Source: Baffinella frigidus (taxonomy: Eukaryota; Cryptophyceae; Cryptomonadales; Baffinellaceae). Taken from it: DNA of 26,617 bases. Positions 1 to 9,028 of this stretch are shown here, piece by piece (within the stretch, counting starts at the first letter, position 1; every line of letters begins with the position of its first letter). The stretch spans positions 276,634 through 303,250 of the forward strand of contig MU646398.1 of the NCBI GenBank assembly GCA_026770585.1. The letters are read 5' to 3'. Both the position numbers and the translations under genes were made by a program. Under the pieces are notes generated by a model. That model made no database searches. It was not told the origin of the DNA and saw nothing but the letters and a program-made list of their open reading frames with translations.

Positions 1-758
1 GGGGGGGGGGGGGGGGGGGGGGGAGAAAGAAAGAGAGAAACTTGGTGCCGTTCGAGAGCCAATGGCCGTTAGATCGACTGTACTCGGGGTGGGCTCGTCG
101 GGGCCTAGGTTCTGACGATGGGCGTGCGGCGCGGCAGGTGGAAGAGGGCAACTGGTTCAAGCTCACCGCCATCGAGTAAATACAGAAGACGACATCCATC
201 GTGTGATGGTCGCTGTGGATGCAGACTCAGCAGACGTCAGTGTGATTGCATTGTGATCACACTGCCGTGTGATTCCAGTAGTCCTCACACTGCCGTGTGA
301 TTCCGTTAGTCCTCAGTGACTGGAGCATCCCAGTGATGCTGACGCCAGAAGTACCCTGCGCTCGCGAAATGGTGACATTTGAGTGCGCGATTCCAGGACT
401 CTGGGAAACCTAGTAAAGCGACTCGGGAACCCCGGTACGTCCACAGGTACATACACCATCAACCATAAATCATAAATCCTAAACCTATGACCCAACGACA
501 CGCCGTTCCAACGAGATGAGCGTACAACCTGTGTCTGAAGGGCTGGAGAGGCGTGGTGTGCACACGCGGACGTGGGTGCAAATTCAAAAAAAAATCGTGT
601 TTACTCGGCAACGCTCGCACCCTCATTCGAGGAGCGATTCTCGGAGGAGGCGGTTATTCCTTGTGCCGCTGCGGTACTCAGCCAAACCGGTGCTACGCGC
701 ACCTCGCTAACCCAGGGGAATATCTCACTCGAGGAGAGGAGCCACTCGCCTAAACCCC
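1..758. other. No gene; poly-G and short tandem repeats
   Basis: Poly-G at 1-23. A 31-bp tandem repeat (CACACTGCCGTGTGATTCC...TAGTCCT, two copies) lies at 257-315. A segment at 69-104 resembles 16426-16455. Open frames at 553-753 include a cysteine-rich stretch, but no exon is supported. Confidence 0.4.
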
Positions 759-879
759 TACAGGGGTACCTCGCTCATAAGAAACCGCGCCCCCCTAGGA
801 CCCTACAGTAGGCCTATGCCTAGGGCCCTATGGTGTTCCTAGGGGGGGGGCAGTTTCTTATGAGCGAGGTACCCCTGTA
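759..879. mobile_element. Foldback element, family A, copy 1
   Basis: TACAGGGGTACCTCGCTCAT... to ...ATGAGCGAGGTACCCCTGTA, about 35-bp inverted ends. The core is CCTAGGACCCTACAGTAGGC... then G-tract. It is inserted in telomere-type sequence (CCTAAACCCC | TAAACCCTAAA). No ORF of its own. Confidence 0.9.
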
Positions 880-1005
880 AACCCTAAACGCAATCTCCTG
901 CGCCGAGGGTTGCAGCGCAATCTCCTCCCCCGCCATCTCTCGAAACCCAGACCCACGTCCGGGTTGCACTCTTGGGTCTGGTTTGCCACTCTCGCGCACG
1001 CTCTC

Positions 1006-1066
<61 letters not shown>

Positions 1067-1137
1067 CGCTCTCTCTCGCTCTCTCTCGCTCTCTCTCGCT
1101 CGCTCGCTCTCTCTGTCTCACACACTCACGCCAACCA
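880..1137. repeat. Tandem CGCAATCTCCT repeat and long (CT)n tract
   Basis: CGCAATCTCCTGCGCC and CGCAATCTCCTCCCCC near 890-935, then CT/CTCG-rich sequence at 1002-1115. LSLSLS and RERERE open frames here are microsatellite translations. Confidence 0.8.
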
Positions 1138-1192
1138 GGCCCTCAGCCACCTCTCGGAGGCTACGCCTGTGGGGGATCGTGTCCTCGAGTGA
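1138..1192 (+). CDS. Possible terminal exon
   Basis: After CACGCCAACCAG it reads ALSHLSEATPVGDRVLE then TGA. The CT tract upstream would act as pyrimidine tract. No upstream exon was found. Confidence 0.25.
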
Positions 1193-1687
1193 CCGCTCTA
1201 GAAAAGGTCCCTTGGCCTTGCATGTCTTCCAAGAAGGGGCCGGGGTGGTCAGCCACCGCCGCTGGGAGGCCCCCCACCCCCACAGCTGCTGTCCGTCCGT
1301 TGGGCTAGAAGCCGCCGAGGAGTCCGTCCGTTGGACTAGAAGTCGCCGAGGAAAGGCGAGGACAGCGCGTAACCCTCCCACACCACCGTCGTGTTGCGGT
1401 CACCGTTGTCCTGCAGAGTTGGGGGGGGGGCGCGTTGAAACACGAGCTAGGGCCAGGAAATCGTGGGGGGGGGTAGCACCTTTAGGTCCTTTAGGTTTTA
1501 ATTTCTCCCAACATGGCCCAACGACACGCCCTTGTTTAGTGAAATGAAGGGGGGGGGGCAAAACAGGAGAGAAGAGGCTCATAACCTGTGATACGTGATG
1601 ACTTCGGATCATCTAGATGAGTGTGTTTTCCGCCGGCATCTCCCGTTGATACCGCGCGGACGTGGAAAGGATGATTTTTGGTCAAGC
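1193..1687. other. No gene; short duplications
   Basis: A 32-bp tandem duplication (GTCCGTTGGGCTAGAAGCCG...) lies at 1289-1355. CCTTTAGGTTTTAATTTCTC and CCAACGACACGCC near 1490-1528 recur at 24752-24797. Confidence 0.4.
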
Positions 1688-1797
1688 GTGGACGTGAAAA
1701 GGACGAGAAGTTGTGTCTCACCAGGTTTCACAAACTCATTTAGTACCACGAAACGAAACGTCGCGTTCTGAAATTCCCAGGAGCGACCTGGCGTGGT
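1688..1797. repeat. Dispersed 110-bp repeat, copy 1
   Basis: GTGGACGTGAAAAGGACGAG... ATTTAGTACCACGAAACGAA... ACCTGGCGTG. A further local repeat (TCTAGATGAGT-TGT...GCCGGCATCTCCC) occurs at 1610-1650 and 1797-1831. Confidence 0.65.
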
Positions 1798-2246
1798 CTA
1801 GATGAGTTTGTCGCCCGCCGGCATCTCCCAGGGAGGCGGCTCCCAGGCGGCCGGAGCGGGCGCCCGAGGTTTTTCCTGAGGTTATGAGGGAGGGGGCTCG
1901 TAACCTGGCTCCGAGTATTCTAGGTGAGGCCCGGGGGCAGGAGTCTGCTCCGTCCCCAGGGGAGAAGGCTCGTCCGCAGGCGTCTTCACCTGATGCCAGG
2001 CGCAGGTGCCCAGCACCACGCGTGATCGGTACAGAGAAAGGTCGTGCGTTACGTAAACTGTACATAGTGAGTTCAGTGAACATGGTGAGTTTAGTAACTA
2101 AATGCCGGGCGTGTCCGTGGAGGCATCCTTTACTGGATACAGGTCGGTACAGCGAAAGGGGTTGGTGTATAGAAACAAGTTGCGTTTATTACGGATCAAA
2201 ACCAAGACGGGCAGTTGGTAAGTGCAAAGTCGGTAGAGGCAGGTCG

Positions 2247-2254
2247 TATAAAAG
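2247..2254 (+). promoter_or_regulatory. TATA box candidate
   Basis: TATAAAAG in a good context, 65 bp upstream of an ATG in CACCATGAG context at 2312. Confidence 0.35.
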
Positions 2255-2311
2255 GGAGGGGAGAAAGTGTTAGCATTAGCCTTGATCCTTTAGTTTTACT
2301 TCACTCCCACC

Positions 2312-2602
2312 ATGAGCGGGCACCGGAACTTATTTGCAAAAACATCAATCTTCCTTTCGGATCACAGAAGACTAGGACCTAACCGCCAAACTGGGGGTAG
2401 CAGGTCTCGAACCTTCTGTGCGCCGGTAGAGGTCTGGCCCATCTCCTTTCCCTGCCCGTCAGGACACTTGACTCACGTCAATCCGCTAAGGACCTCATCT
2501 CACTGTGAGAGTAGCTACGTACAACTACGAAGTGGACCTCGCAGGCGCCAGACTGAATGGCTCAAAGACGGAACTCTGTTCCACGAACACCCAGGACAGT
2601 AA
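2312..2602 (+). CDS. Small ORF with TATA box and AATAAA, uncertain
   Basis: 96 codons beginning MSGHRNLFAKTSIFLSDHRR and ending LFHEHPGQ. It is preceded by a TATA box and a good start context, and an AATAAA overlaps and follows the stop (2602-2608). There is no recognisable domain, and composition is not clearly coding. It may be a chance unit or a short gene. Confidence 0.25.
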   Translation: MSGHRNLFAKTSIFLSDHRRLGPNRQTGGSRSRTFCAPVEVWPISFPCPSGHLTHVNPLRTSSHCESSYVQLRSGPRRRQTEWLKDGTLFHEHPGQ

Positions 2603-2889
2603 AATAAAGTCCTTAGCAGTATGGACATCAAACAAATCCCATCGTGAAGGTTTGTAGGCAAGCAAGCAGAGCGGCTCGAGCCGTGCATACGAGGATCTGA
2701 CGTGTTAGAAAGCTGGCTTGGTAGGCGTCGGCCTGGCGCAGACATACGAGGGTCCTAAGTTGTTTTTAAGGAAGGTGGCTTGACTGTGACAAGGGACGAG
2801 GGGCCCCACTCACCGGAAGGGACTTCTGGTAGGCGTCAGCCCTCCTCCTCCCATCCGCCTCCTGTGGTTTCCAGGACCTCTGTCTCAGT

Positions 2890-3021
2890 CTAGAGAGATT
2901 GATACTTTATTGCCAAACAATCAGCGCCAGTGCCGCACATGCTACACATTGTGCCACTTACTGTACCTCGTGTCGGCCGCTCATACGAGCATTTTCCGGA
3001 TGTATTCTCACTCCACCTCAT
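2890..3021. repeat. Dispersed repeat, plus orientation (partner at 17397)
   Basis: The segment from AGAGAGATTGATA through CACATGCTACACATTGTGCC and CGGCCGCTCATACGAGCATT to CTCCACCTC is the reverse complement of 17397-17524 with few changes. Confidence 0.7.
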
Positions 3022-3437
3022 ACATGTCTCAGTCTATTTGCGCCCACCAATTTGGCGAGACGCCCGTGAGCTTCCTGCCGATGCCAGGACCGAGAGAGTT
3101 GCTTTCTTGAGGAAGTACAGCTGATCGAAACTACATAAAAAACATAAACCTGTGGCCGTGACCTATTATTCATGGCATTTTTTTTGCAAAGATTTCCCGA
3201 AGCATTGAAGGAGATGCAATCTGCGTCGGACGTTTCATTACTTGACAGGTCTCACTCAGTGGTCACTGAGTGACCACTTGTTGCTGTCAAGTTGGACACA
3301 TTGGAGCTCCTCAGAACAGGTGGCAGGTCTTACTCTCTGAGTGGGCAGCGTGTTGCTTTACTCCCAAGTAGTCTCAATCGGCTGTACTCTCAAGTCTCAT
3401 TCACTCAAGTCTCATTCTCCCCAACATTGGAGCGCAC

Positions 3438-3919
3438 CTCGTCGATGGCGGCGGGGTCAGGGGACGTCTCTTCGGCGTGGACGATGCCCGGCGGCGAGGG
3501 GAGGGGCGCGAAACGCCACTCGTGGAACGGAGACCACAACGTGGCCACGGGGGGCCTGCCGAGAGACCTCACTTCAGAGGTCAAAAAGGCGCATCGTGAA
3601 AAAGGCGCATCTTTTCTCGCGGGGGGCGTCGAAAAGTGAAGAGCGATGGAAAGTGAAGAGGGATGGTGGGGGAGGAGGATGGGGGCACGTACATCTGGGC
3701 GCGCCAGCGGAGGTATGCGAGCTGGTTCTGCTCCGTAAGGAACCAGCCGAACCACTCGTTCCTGCACAAGGTGTGAAGGATGAAAAACTGGTGGTGAGAA
3801 GATGTCTGGTTTCGTTCCCCCAAGGGGTTTCTGGGAGAGTACAGAGGAGTGGGAGGAGCTCACCGGACGAACGGAAGGGAGGAGCTGGAAAGCGCGCGGC
3901 AGACGACGGCGCGCGGCAC
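3438..3919 (-). CDS. Unknown gene, three internal or 3' exons
   Basis: Read on the minus strand: exon 3919-3864 (18 codons plus 2 nt, donor GTGAGC), exon 3761-3693 (after CTTGTGCAG, donor GTACGTGC), exon 3555-3438 (after CTCTCGGCAG). Phases match throughout: CG|G gives Arg and AT|G gives Met. The protein reads VPRAVVCRALSSSSLPFV, then NEWFGWFLTEQNQLAYLRW, then PPVATLWSPFHEWRFAPL and on to DPAAIDE. The middle exon is rich in aromatics and looks strongly coding. After 3438 the frame either uses a GTGCGC donor or reads ten more codons to a TGA at 3405. I do not recognise the family. No start exon was found. Confidence 0.6.
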
Positions 3920-4400
3920 CTGCCCACGGCGAACAGGGATTGTTGCTCAAGCTAAAACTCAGAAGACAAGGGAAAAACAACGCCCCTTGATTCCGGTTTA
4001 CGGGGGGTCAGATTTGGGCATCGTGCGAGAGGAAAGGCTTCGTGGCGAAGAGTGGCATCATGCATACCGTCGCTCCAATCCTGTAGCCAGCGACGCGCGA
4101 ATATCGAGCCAGCATTGTTTCTTAGTGAACGTTTTCCCGAATTATTCGGTCAAAATTATTTTGACTATCAATATTTTTTTGACTATCAAATATTTTGTGC
4201 CCGAAACAGCAGCGGACGTTCCGCGCTCTGACGTGTCCCGACGGCGAGATGCCAGGCCTCACGTGCTTCGTTTCGTCCGACTGGTCGCCCACTCAACGCC
4301 TCTCGTGCTTTGTCTCGCGTCCGGTTGTTGCGTACTGAGCGCGCACGAAGCTTCTTCCCTCCCCCGTGATTTCCCTTGGTCTTGCCGTGCCGCACCCAAG

Positions 4401-5012
4401 GTTGTGGCCAACCCGCGACCAATCGGCAGGTTCGCGCACTCCAAGGCGGTGGAGCTGCCCGGTCGGCCGGAGAGCAGAGAAGAGGCTCTCGAGATGCTGT
4501 CTACAGCTCTGAAAGAGAGAATATCGCAGGTCCGGGCCGGAGCACCCGCCTTCCCCGGATCGAGTTTTTGAGACGACGAGGGAAGAAACGAGAGAGGGTT
4601 CGGCGGTACAGGCTTTGCTGGAGAAAATCTTCGTGAAACATGCGTCGACTTAGCCTGCGTCCACCAGCACCCATCATGGCAAAACCTCCTTCCCGAAATT
4701 TGGGTAGTTTAGCCTACGGTATTGCCTACGGTAGGCCGTAGGGCTGATAGGCCCAGCTTTCTCGTAGGAACCCTACGGCCTGCGGTAGGCAATGCCGTAT
4801 GCTCAACTAACCTAATTTCGGAGGGAATGCTTTCTTGGCACGATGCCTTGCGGCGGGGGGGTTTCCGGGCTGCAATTGAAATTTGAAAAACACAAAATGG
4901 CGGGCAGGTGTGGTACATGGACCCCCGGATTGAGGAGCTGGTCGAAGTTGTGACCGGACAGGAAGTCCGTGACAACGCCCGCATCAAGGTTCAGAGGCCT
5001 CTCCAACACTAG
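4401..5012 (+). CDS. Unknown gene, last two exons
   Basis: Exon 4401-4529 (43 codons, after CGCACCCAAG, donor GTCCGG) encodes VVANPRPIGRFAHSKAVEL and ends ALKERISQ. Exon 4908-5012 (after GGCGGGCAG) encodes VWYMDPRIEELVEVVTGQE and ends VQRPLQH then TAG. Both junctions are phase 0. The protein looks basic and helical. The open frame runs upstream of 4401 without a stop, so the exon may start earlier. The 378-bp intron contains the palindromic element at 4693-4821. The minus-strand gene at 3438-3919 lies divergently upstream. I do not recognise the family. Confidence 0.55.
4693..4821. mobile_element. Foldback element, family D (CCTAATT/CCGTA type), inside an intron
   Basis: The two arms are imperfect inverted repeats of about 50 bp: CCGAAATTTGGGTAGTTTAG... 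against its near complement ending ...AACTAACCTAATTTCGG. The centre is short and rich in CCTACGG. No ORF is present. Similar arms occur at 5138-5201 and 19504-19575. Confidence 0.65.
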
Positions 5013-5137
5013 CGATGCCTCACTCGGGTTGACTGTCAGACTATCCTTGAGTTGACAAGCTGGGTGCGTGATAAAAAAACGTTAAGTTAGGAGCGGGGAA
5101 GAGCCCGGGCTCACCCAATTGGTGAACCCAAATGGAT

Positions 5138-5201
5138 CCGGCATTCCGTACAACCCTACCGTATTGCATACCGTAGCACCCTGCGGAATGCCGCATTTAG
5201 G
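5138..5201. mobile_element. Foldback element, family D, short copy
   Basis: CCGGCATTCCG and CGGAATGCCG form the arms around a core with CCCTACCGTATTGCATACCGTAGCA. It is followed by TTAGG and a further partial GGAATTAGG. It is related to 4693-4821 and 19504-19575. Confidence 0.55.
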
Positions 5202-5254
5202 TTGACGTCGGAATTAGGCCGTCCACCCTTACGGCGTGTGGACGAATCTCATGT

Positions 5255-5398
5255 GGAAACACTTATAATTTACAAGCTGGATTTCAATCGAAATTACTAC
5301 ACGTTTGCTTTAATATGACTAGTAAAGATCGTTCTGTTTTGTAAATTTCATTGAATCCAGTTTATAAATTCGTCGAATCCAGTTTATAAAAGTGTTTG
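5255..5398. mobile_element. MITE-like AT-rich element
   Basis: The ends are inverted (GGAAACACTTATAA against TTATAAAAGTGTTTGC). Subterminal repeats (AGCTGGATTTCAATCGAAAT against ATTTCATTGAATCCAGT) and a partial second ATCCAGTTTATAAA follow. It is AT-rich against GC-rich surroundings and about 140 bp long. It has no coding capacity, and I saw no clear target duplication. Confidence 0.5.
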
Positions 5399-5470
5399 CG
5401 TCTGAAATCGGTGGCAGGTGAAGCGTTCTGCAGCCAATCTCGCCGCGCTCGGCCGCGCCAATCGGTCCAC

Positions 5471-5505
5471 CCCTAAACCCTAAACCCTAAACCCTAAGCC
5501 CTAAA
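5471..5505. repeat. Short interstitial CCCTAAA array
   Basis: About five units of CCCTAAA with one CCCTAAG variant. It is not next to a recognised exon. Confidence 0.85.
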
Positions 5506-5563
5506 CTTTCGGCGGCGCCGCCTCGCCCCCTTCCCTCTGAGAGGTACCTGCTGCCGCCGGATT

Positions 5564-5680
5564 CCTAGCTCTGGCTCAGTCTATTTGGGCTCACCAATTT
5601 GGTGAGCACAGGATCGATCCCGCTCCGAAGTTGACTGGTGTGTACCGCACACCCAACCCAGCATGTCAACTGGAGAATAC
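5564..5680. repeat. Dispersed repeat, family E (CACCAATTTGGTG type)
   Basis: Starts CTAGCTCTGGCTCAGTCT, contains the palindrome CACCAATTTGGTG, and ends near GTCAACTGGAGAATA. It aligns along its length with 7525-7645. Related heads are at 3027-3060 and, inverted, at 6065-6095. It is non-coding. Confidence 0.55.
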
Positions 5681-6196
5681 TTCAGAGGGATAATTATCAA
5701 CCGCTTGATTTAGACCCATTGGCGTGTCGCCTCCTCAAGTCCCCAGAAATGACGTGGCACCTCGCTGCCCACCGAGACAAAAATCGAGAGTGAGACCTCT
5801 GACAGCAATAGTGGACCCTCCGTCAACTTAAGTAACGGTGGATGACGTGTCACCTCCGCGTGAACCCTGATCGTTCGCAGGAGCGAGGGGGGCGCGGAGG
5901 GGGCCGCGACGATAATCAGCGGGGCGGCAAGCGGGTACGGATCCGGCCGCAACCCCCAGCTCTGCCTGCGTTTTATTATGGCTGTTCTAAAGGCTTTCTA
6001 TTCGCCCTTTGTACTGAATTTCTGCTCTAGAGAAATATTTTAAAGACGAGCCAGAATAAAACTGAGACAGAGCTAGGACCCGCCCCTCCAAACGGGGGAG
6101 CGCACGGCATCTCACCTGCTGTCTTGCGCTTGCCATCCGCGTAGGGTCACGACTGCTCGTAAACGCTAAACGCTAAACTCTAAACCCTGATTCCAG

Positions 6197-6286
6197 TCCT
6201 ACCTCTCTGCCTCACTCGGGTTGAAATACAATTCTTGAGCATTGGGGGAAATCGTATTTCAACCCGAGTGAGGCAGAGAGGTAGGA
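6197..6286. repeat. Perfect 33-bp inverted repeat with 24-bp loop
   Basis: Arms 6197-6229 and 6254-6286 are exact reverse complements by eye, starting TCCTACCTCTCTGCCTCACT. The loop is 24 bp. No ORF is present. A piece of the arm (CTCACTCGGGTTGA) also occurs at 5018-5032. Confidence 0.8.
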
Positions 6287-6896
6287 CCACCTTTTCGAGG
6301 AAGTGCGCTGTTGCCTGCACGGCGCACCACTGTCTCCACATTTATCATCCATCTCAATTAATACCATGTAGATATTACCTCTACACGATGCATCTACAAT
6401 ACCAACTGATTTTGCTATGCGCTGGCCCTTGGTGGTTTTCCTGGTGGCGGTGGCCCTGCAGGTACCAGGGTGTAGGGTTCTACGCGCGGGTCAGCGCCGA
6501 CCCAAAACCCAAAGCGCACCAGCGCTGGCGCATGGTGTTTTTATTGGTGGCGGTGGCCCGAACACGAGCACTGCCGAGGGTCGTTTCAGAAGCCATTCAA
6601 CCACTGCTCATACACCCCTGCGCCTGATTCCCTGACTACTTCTGAATTCAGCGGGAGTTTGGTTCCAAACTGAGGGTACAGGCCGCCCTTTTACTACGGA
6701 AAGCACACGTTTGCTCCTGTAGCATAGCCCACACTCACGCTGAAAGTGACTCAGGTTCTGAACACTGGGCCGTTGACCGCAGGTGGAATATGGTCTCCGA
6801 TCTGAAGCCTGGATCGGTACTGCCCTGCAGCCCGACCCTTGTCCTCCAATCTTGAGCTTCGACGAGAGCCGTTCTCGACCGGTGGAGCCACCGTGC
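6287..6896. other. No gene recognised
   Basis: An open frame runs through 6417-6635, but it starts with a chance hydrophobic stretch built on a diverged internal duplication (CGCTGGCCCTTGGTGGTTTT... and CGCTGGCGCATGGTGTTTTT...). I see no splice-bounded exon that looks coding. Confidence 0.4.
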
Positions 6897-7007
6897 AAAC
6901 TAAACCCTAAACCCCCAACCCTAAACCCTAAGCCCTAAACCATAAACCATAAACCATAAACCATAAATCATAAACCCAAATCCCTAAACCCTAAACCCTA
7001 AACCCCT
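6897..7007. repeat. Interstitial telomere-type array
   Basis: CCCTAAA units mixed with CCATAAA and CCCAAAT variants for about 110 bp. The CCATAAA block is a local homogenised variant. Confidence 0.85.
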
Positions 7008-7429
7008 TTTTCTCCTCGAGGAACGCTATTGCTGGTGTTTGCACACAGCCCTGCATGACACCCTCTCTCGGCCCAAGGCCTCACACAACGATTCTCAACT
7101 CCACGTGTGCCTACGCTCACATGATCTCTGCTCAAGGCGAGCTATCCGTTGTTAGAGCGGTTTCTACGAAAACAATCAAACAATGCCACATGTTGATAGT
7201 CTAGTTTCAGCATCGTCAATGTTGAGCATTTTTGGAAATATTTTGGAGTGGCCAACAGATGCGAAACCCGCTCCAACGAAGTGACGAGACGATGCACCGC
7301 GGGTTGCAGTCCCCAACGTCAGTGGGAGCGTGGTACCAACCTGACCTAACGCTCAGGTTTGCACCCGCAGCATCGCACACACGCATGCGTAGAATAACCC
7401 AGGTCTGAACCCTGGTGGTAGCATGGCAG

Positions 7430-7530
7430 GCGGTGGTCCTCACCGTCGGAGGACAGCTCTTTGCCGCTTCTTACGAAACTTGGACCAAGGAAGAGGGTCA
7501 GCTCTTCGCCGCGTCTCATCTTTCCTAGCT
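7430..7530 (+). pseudogene. Copy of a KCTD-type BTB (T1) N-terminal exon
   Basis: After GGCAG the frame reads AVVLTVGGQLFAASYETW, then TKEEG, then a second QLFAAS and a TAG at about 7528. The pattern VxLxVGGxxFxxSxxTL is the first strand and helix of the KCTD/potassium-channel-tetramerisation BTB fold. The Asn of LNVGG is Thr here. The internal repeat of QLFAAS and the early stop suggest a decayed duplicate of 7701-7769. Confidence 0.5.
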
Positions 7531-7645
7531 CTGCCTCAGTCTGATTCGGGCCCACCAATTTGGTGAGCCCGATGAGCCCGGGCTCGTTTTCGCTCCAAAG
7601 TTGACGGTTTTGTACCACACACCCAGAACGTCAACTTAAGAATAG
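7525..7645. repeat. Dispersed repeat, family E, second copy
   Basis: Starts CTAGCTCTGCCTCAGTCT, contains CACCAATTTGGTG, and shares GTACCACACACCCA and GTCAACTTAAGAATAG with the 5564 copy. It lies between the two BTB-exon copies. Confidence 0.55.
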
Positions 7646-7700
7646 TCGGTCGAGGTAGGAAATGACAGCTGTAACGAAATGACGGGACGATGCACGGCAG

Positions 7701-7769
7701 GTGGTGGTCCTCAACGTCGGAGGACAGCTGTTTGCCGCTTCTTACGAAACTTGGACGAAGGAAGAGGGG
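7701..7769 (+). CDS. KCTD-type BTB (T1) domain exon, N-terminal part
   Basis: After TGCACGGCAG the frame reads VVVLNVGGQLFAASYETW followed by TKEEG. LNVGGxxF is the hallmark start of the T1/KCTD BTB domain (substrate adaptors of cullin-3 ligases, or channel tetramerisation). The exon end is uncertain: a GTCCTC follows GAGGG at about 7770. The matching second half lies 1.1 kb downstream at 8897-9001, but the middle of the domain was not found. So this is either a gene with an unrecognised middle exon or a broken copy. Confidence 0.5.
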
Positions 7770-8183
7770 TCCTCCCCCTTTCCTTTCCCCCCCTCGATGA
7801 AATGGACCGTCGTATGAAACGTGGACCAAAGAGGACCCCCGCCCCCCTTTCCCCTCTTGGCCTCTTTCTCGATGACTTGAATTGATCGATTTCCCGGTAA
7901 AAATGGCGTGAAAGGAAACCCAGCGTATGTTGCACGCTGTGCTGCGGATGCACAGTATCTTCTTCTTCTTCTTCCTTCCTTCTTTTTTGCCCTCTTAAGG
8001 CCATGTTAACACATCCAGACCTAGCGAAAGGTGATCAACTTACCAACTACCCACCGTGCGGAGGTCATATCTGGAGGGGATGGTGGCAGGCCGCATTTCC
8101 ACGGAAACACACTGTGTGTTGCATGCTAGGTTGTGGGCCAACGGAAACAATCAAACACTGCCATAAATTGACAACCCCCTGGT
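7770..8183. other. No gene recognised; CTT-rich dispersed repeat
   Basis: Contains a decayed third piece of the BTB exon tail (about 7805-7830) and a CTT-rich stretch at 7961-7990. The sequence after it (AAAGGTGATCAACT...) is also found at 15219-15250. No exon is supported. Confidence 0.4.
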
Positions 8184-8241
8184 CCTAAACCGACAACTTT
8201 CGGCTAAACCGACAACTTTCGGCTGAACCGACAACTTTCGG
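8184..8241. repeat. Tandem 20-bp repeat, three units
   Basis: The unit CTAAACCGACAACTTTCGGC is repeated three times. The array lies between two copies of a 36-bp direct repeat (GTC-TATCTGGAGGGGATGG..., 8065-8100 and 8249-8284). Confidence 0.75.
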
Positions 8242-8510
8242 CGCACAGGTCGTATCTGGAGGGGATGGTAACAGGCCGCATCCCTGTCTCTTTCGATGAG
8301 GTGCAGCCCCGCCAGCATCGCACGCAGGGCCCCCTATTTAGAGTCATCAGGGATATCCACTAGTTGGATAGCCCCGCCAGCGTTTGTACTTGACGCGTCC
8401 CGATCGAGGCACGGAGCACGATGCGCGTGCTCCGTCTAAGAATGCTGCCGGATGGATAGGACTCGACGTGACTGACAGGATTGCGTGCTCCACTTGACGT
8501 ATCCTGCACC

Positions 8511-8673
8511 CTGCGCCCTGCACCCTGCGCCCTAAACCCTACACCTAAAAACGTAAACCCTAAACCCTAAAACTCAAACCCGAAACCCGAAACCCGAAAC
8601 CCGAAACCCGAAACCCGAAACCAGAAATCCGAAACCAGAGACCAGGAACCAGAAATTCTGAACCCTAAACCCT
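8511..8673. repeat. Interstitial telomere-type array with CCCGAAA block
   Basis: CCCTGCG, CCCTAAA and then about seven successive CCCGAAA units, decaying to CCAGAAA. It ends 18 bp before the acceptor of the truncated BTB exon copy at 8691. Confidence 0.85.
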
Positions 8674-8690
8674 CTTGGTCGGGAGCGATC

Positions 8691-8729
8691 GCAGGCGGGG
8701 TGGGTGTTTCTCGACCGCGAACCCACGGT
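8691..8729 (+). pseudogene. Truncated copy of the BTB second-half exon
   Basis: GCGGGGTGGGTGTTTCTCGA and the following CCGCGAACCCACGG copy the start of the exon at 8897, including its CAG acceptor. After about 39 bp the sequence switches abruptly to a dispersed repeat (8729-8841). Upstream, a telomere-type array ends 18 bp before the acceptor. Confidence 0.55.
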
Positions 8730-8841
8730 TTCGTTGACCCTTGATTCCGGGGTGTTACGTGACTAATTTTATTCGAAAATCCCTTAAAGTTGATCATCTT
8801 CAGGCAAGACTTTTGATGAAAGGTTCGTAGTCCACCGTGTG
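8729..8841. repeat. Dispersed repeat, copy 1
   Basis: GGTTTCGTTGACCCTTGATT... to TTTGATGAAAGGTTCGTAGT plus CCACCG is shared with 13173-13293 with scattered substitutions and small indels. It is non-coding. Confidence 0.6.
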
Positions 8842-8896
8842 GCACTGCATGCGGTCCCTTGGACAGTCAATCGTAGTCAATCGCACCCCCCTTACA

Positions 8897-9001
8897 GGCG
8901 GGGCGGGTGTTTCTCGACCGCGACCCCACGGCATTCCGTCTCGTCCTCAACTTCCTTCGCGACGACACGGCATGGGCCCTGACCCCCCTCCCTTCGGGAT
9001 G
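8897..9001 (+). CDS. KCTD-type BTB (T1) domain exon, C-terminal part
   Basis: After CCCCCCTTACAG the frame reads GRVFLDRDPTAFRLVLNFL, then RDDTAWALTPLPSG. This matches the FIDRDPxxFRxVLNFLR...LP segment that closes the KCTD BTB domain. No good donor is obvious after LPSG. A tandem partial copy follows at 9029-9085. It could be one exon of the gene begun at 7701, or a fragment. Confidence 0.5.
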
Positions 9002-9028
9002 TTTTACTTTCATCGGTTCGGTTGCGCT

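Noticed and set aside
553-753. Cysteine-rich frame YSLCRCGTQPNRCYAH resembling a CDGSH iron-sulfur motif
   Set aside because: The Asp, Gly and spacing of the motif are missing, there are no good splice borders, and another frame is equally open.
820-1308. Open frames of LSLSLS, RERERE type on both strands
   Set aside because: Translations of the (CT)n tract; the same applies at 20173-20784 and 22995-23301.
3405-3980. Single 191-codon minus-strand frame
   Set aside because: It reads through introns in the wrong frame for the middle exon; the three-exon model fits phases and splice sites better.
3849-4571. Single 240-codon open frame on the plus strand
   Set aside because: Only its last part (4401-4529) looks coding and it joins the exon at 4908. 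The 5' part overlaps the minus-strand gene and an AT-rich stretch, with no coding character.
6417-6635. Frame beginning like a signal peptide (MRWPLVVFLVAVALQVPG)
   Set aside because: The hydrophobic start comes from a GGTGGCGGTGGCCC repeat that recurs 100 bp later; nothing coding follows.
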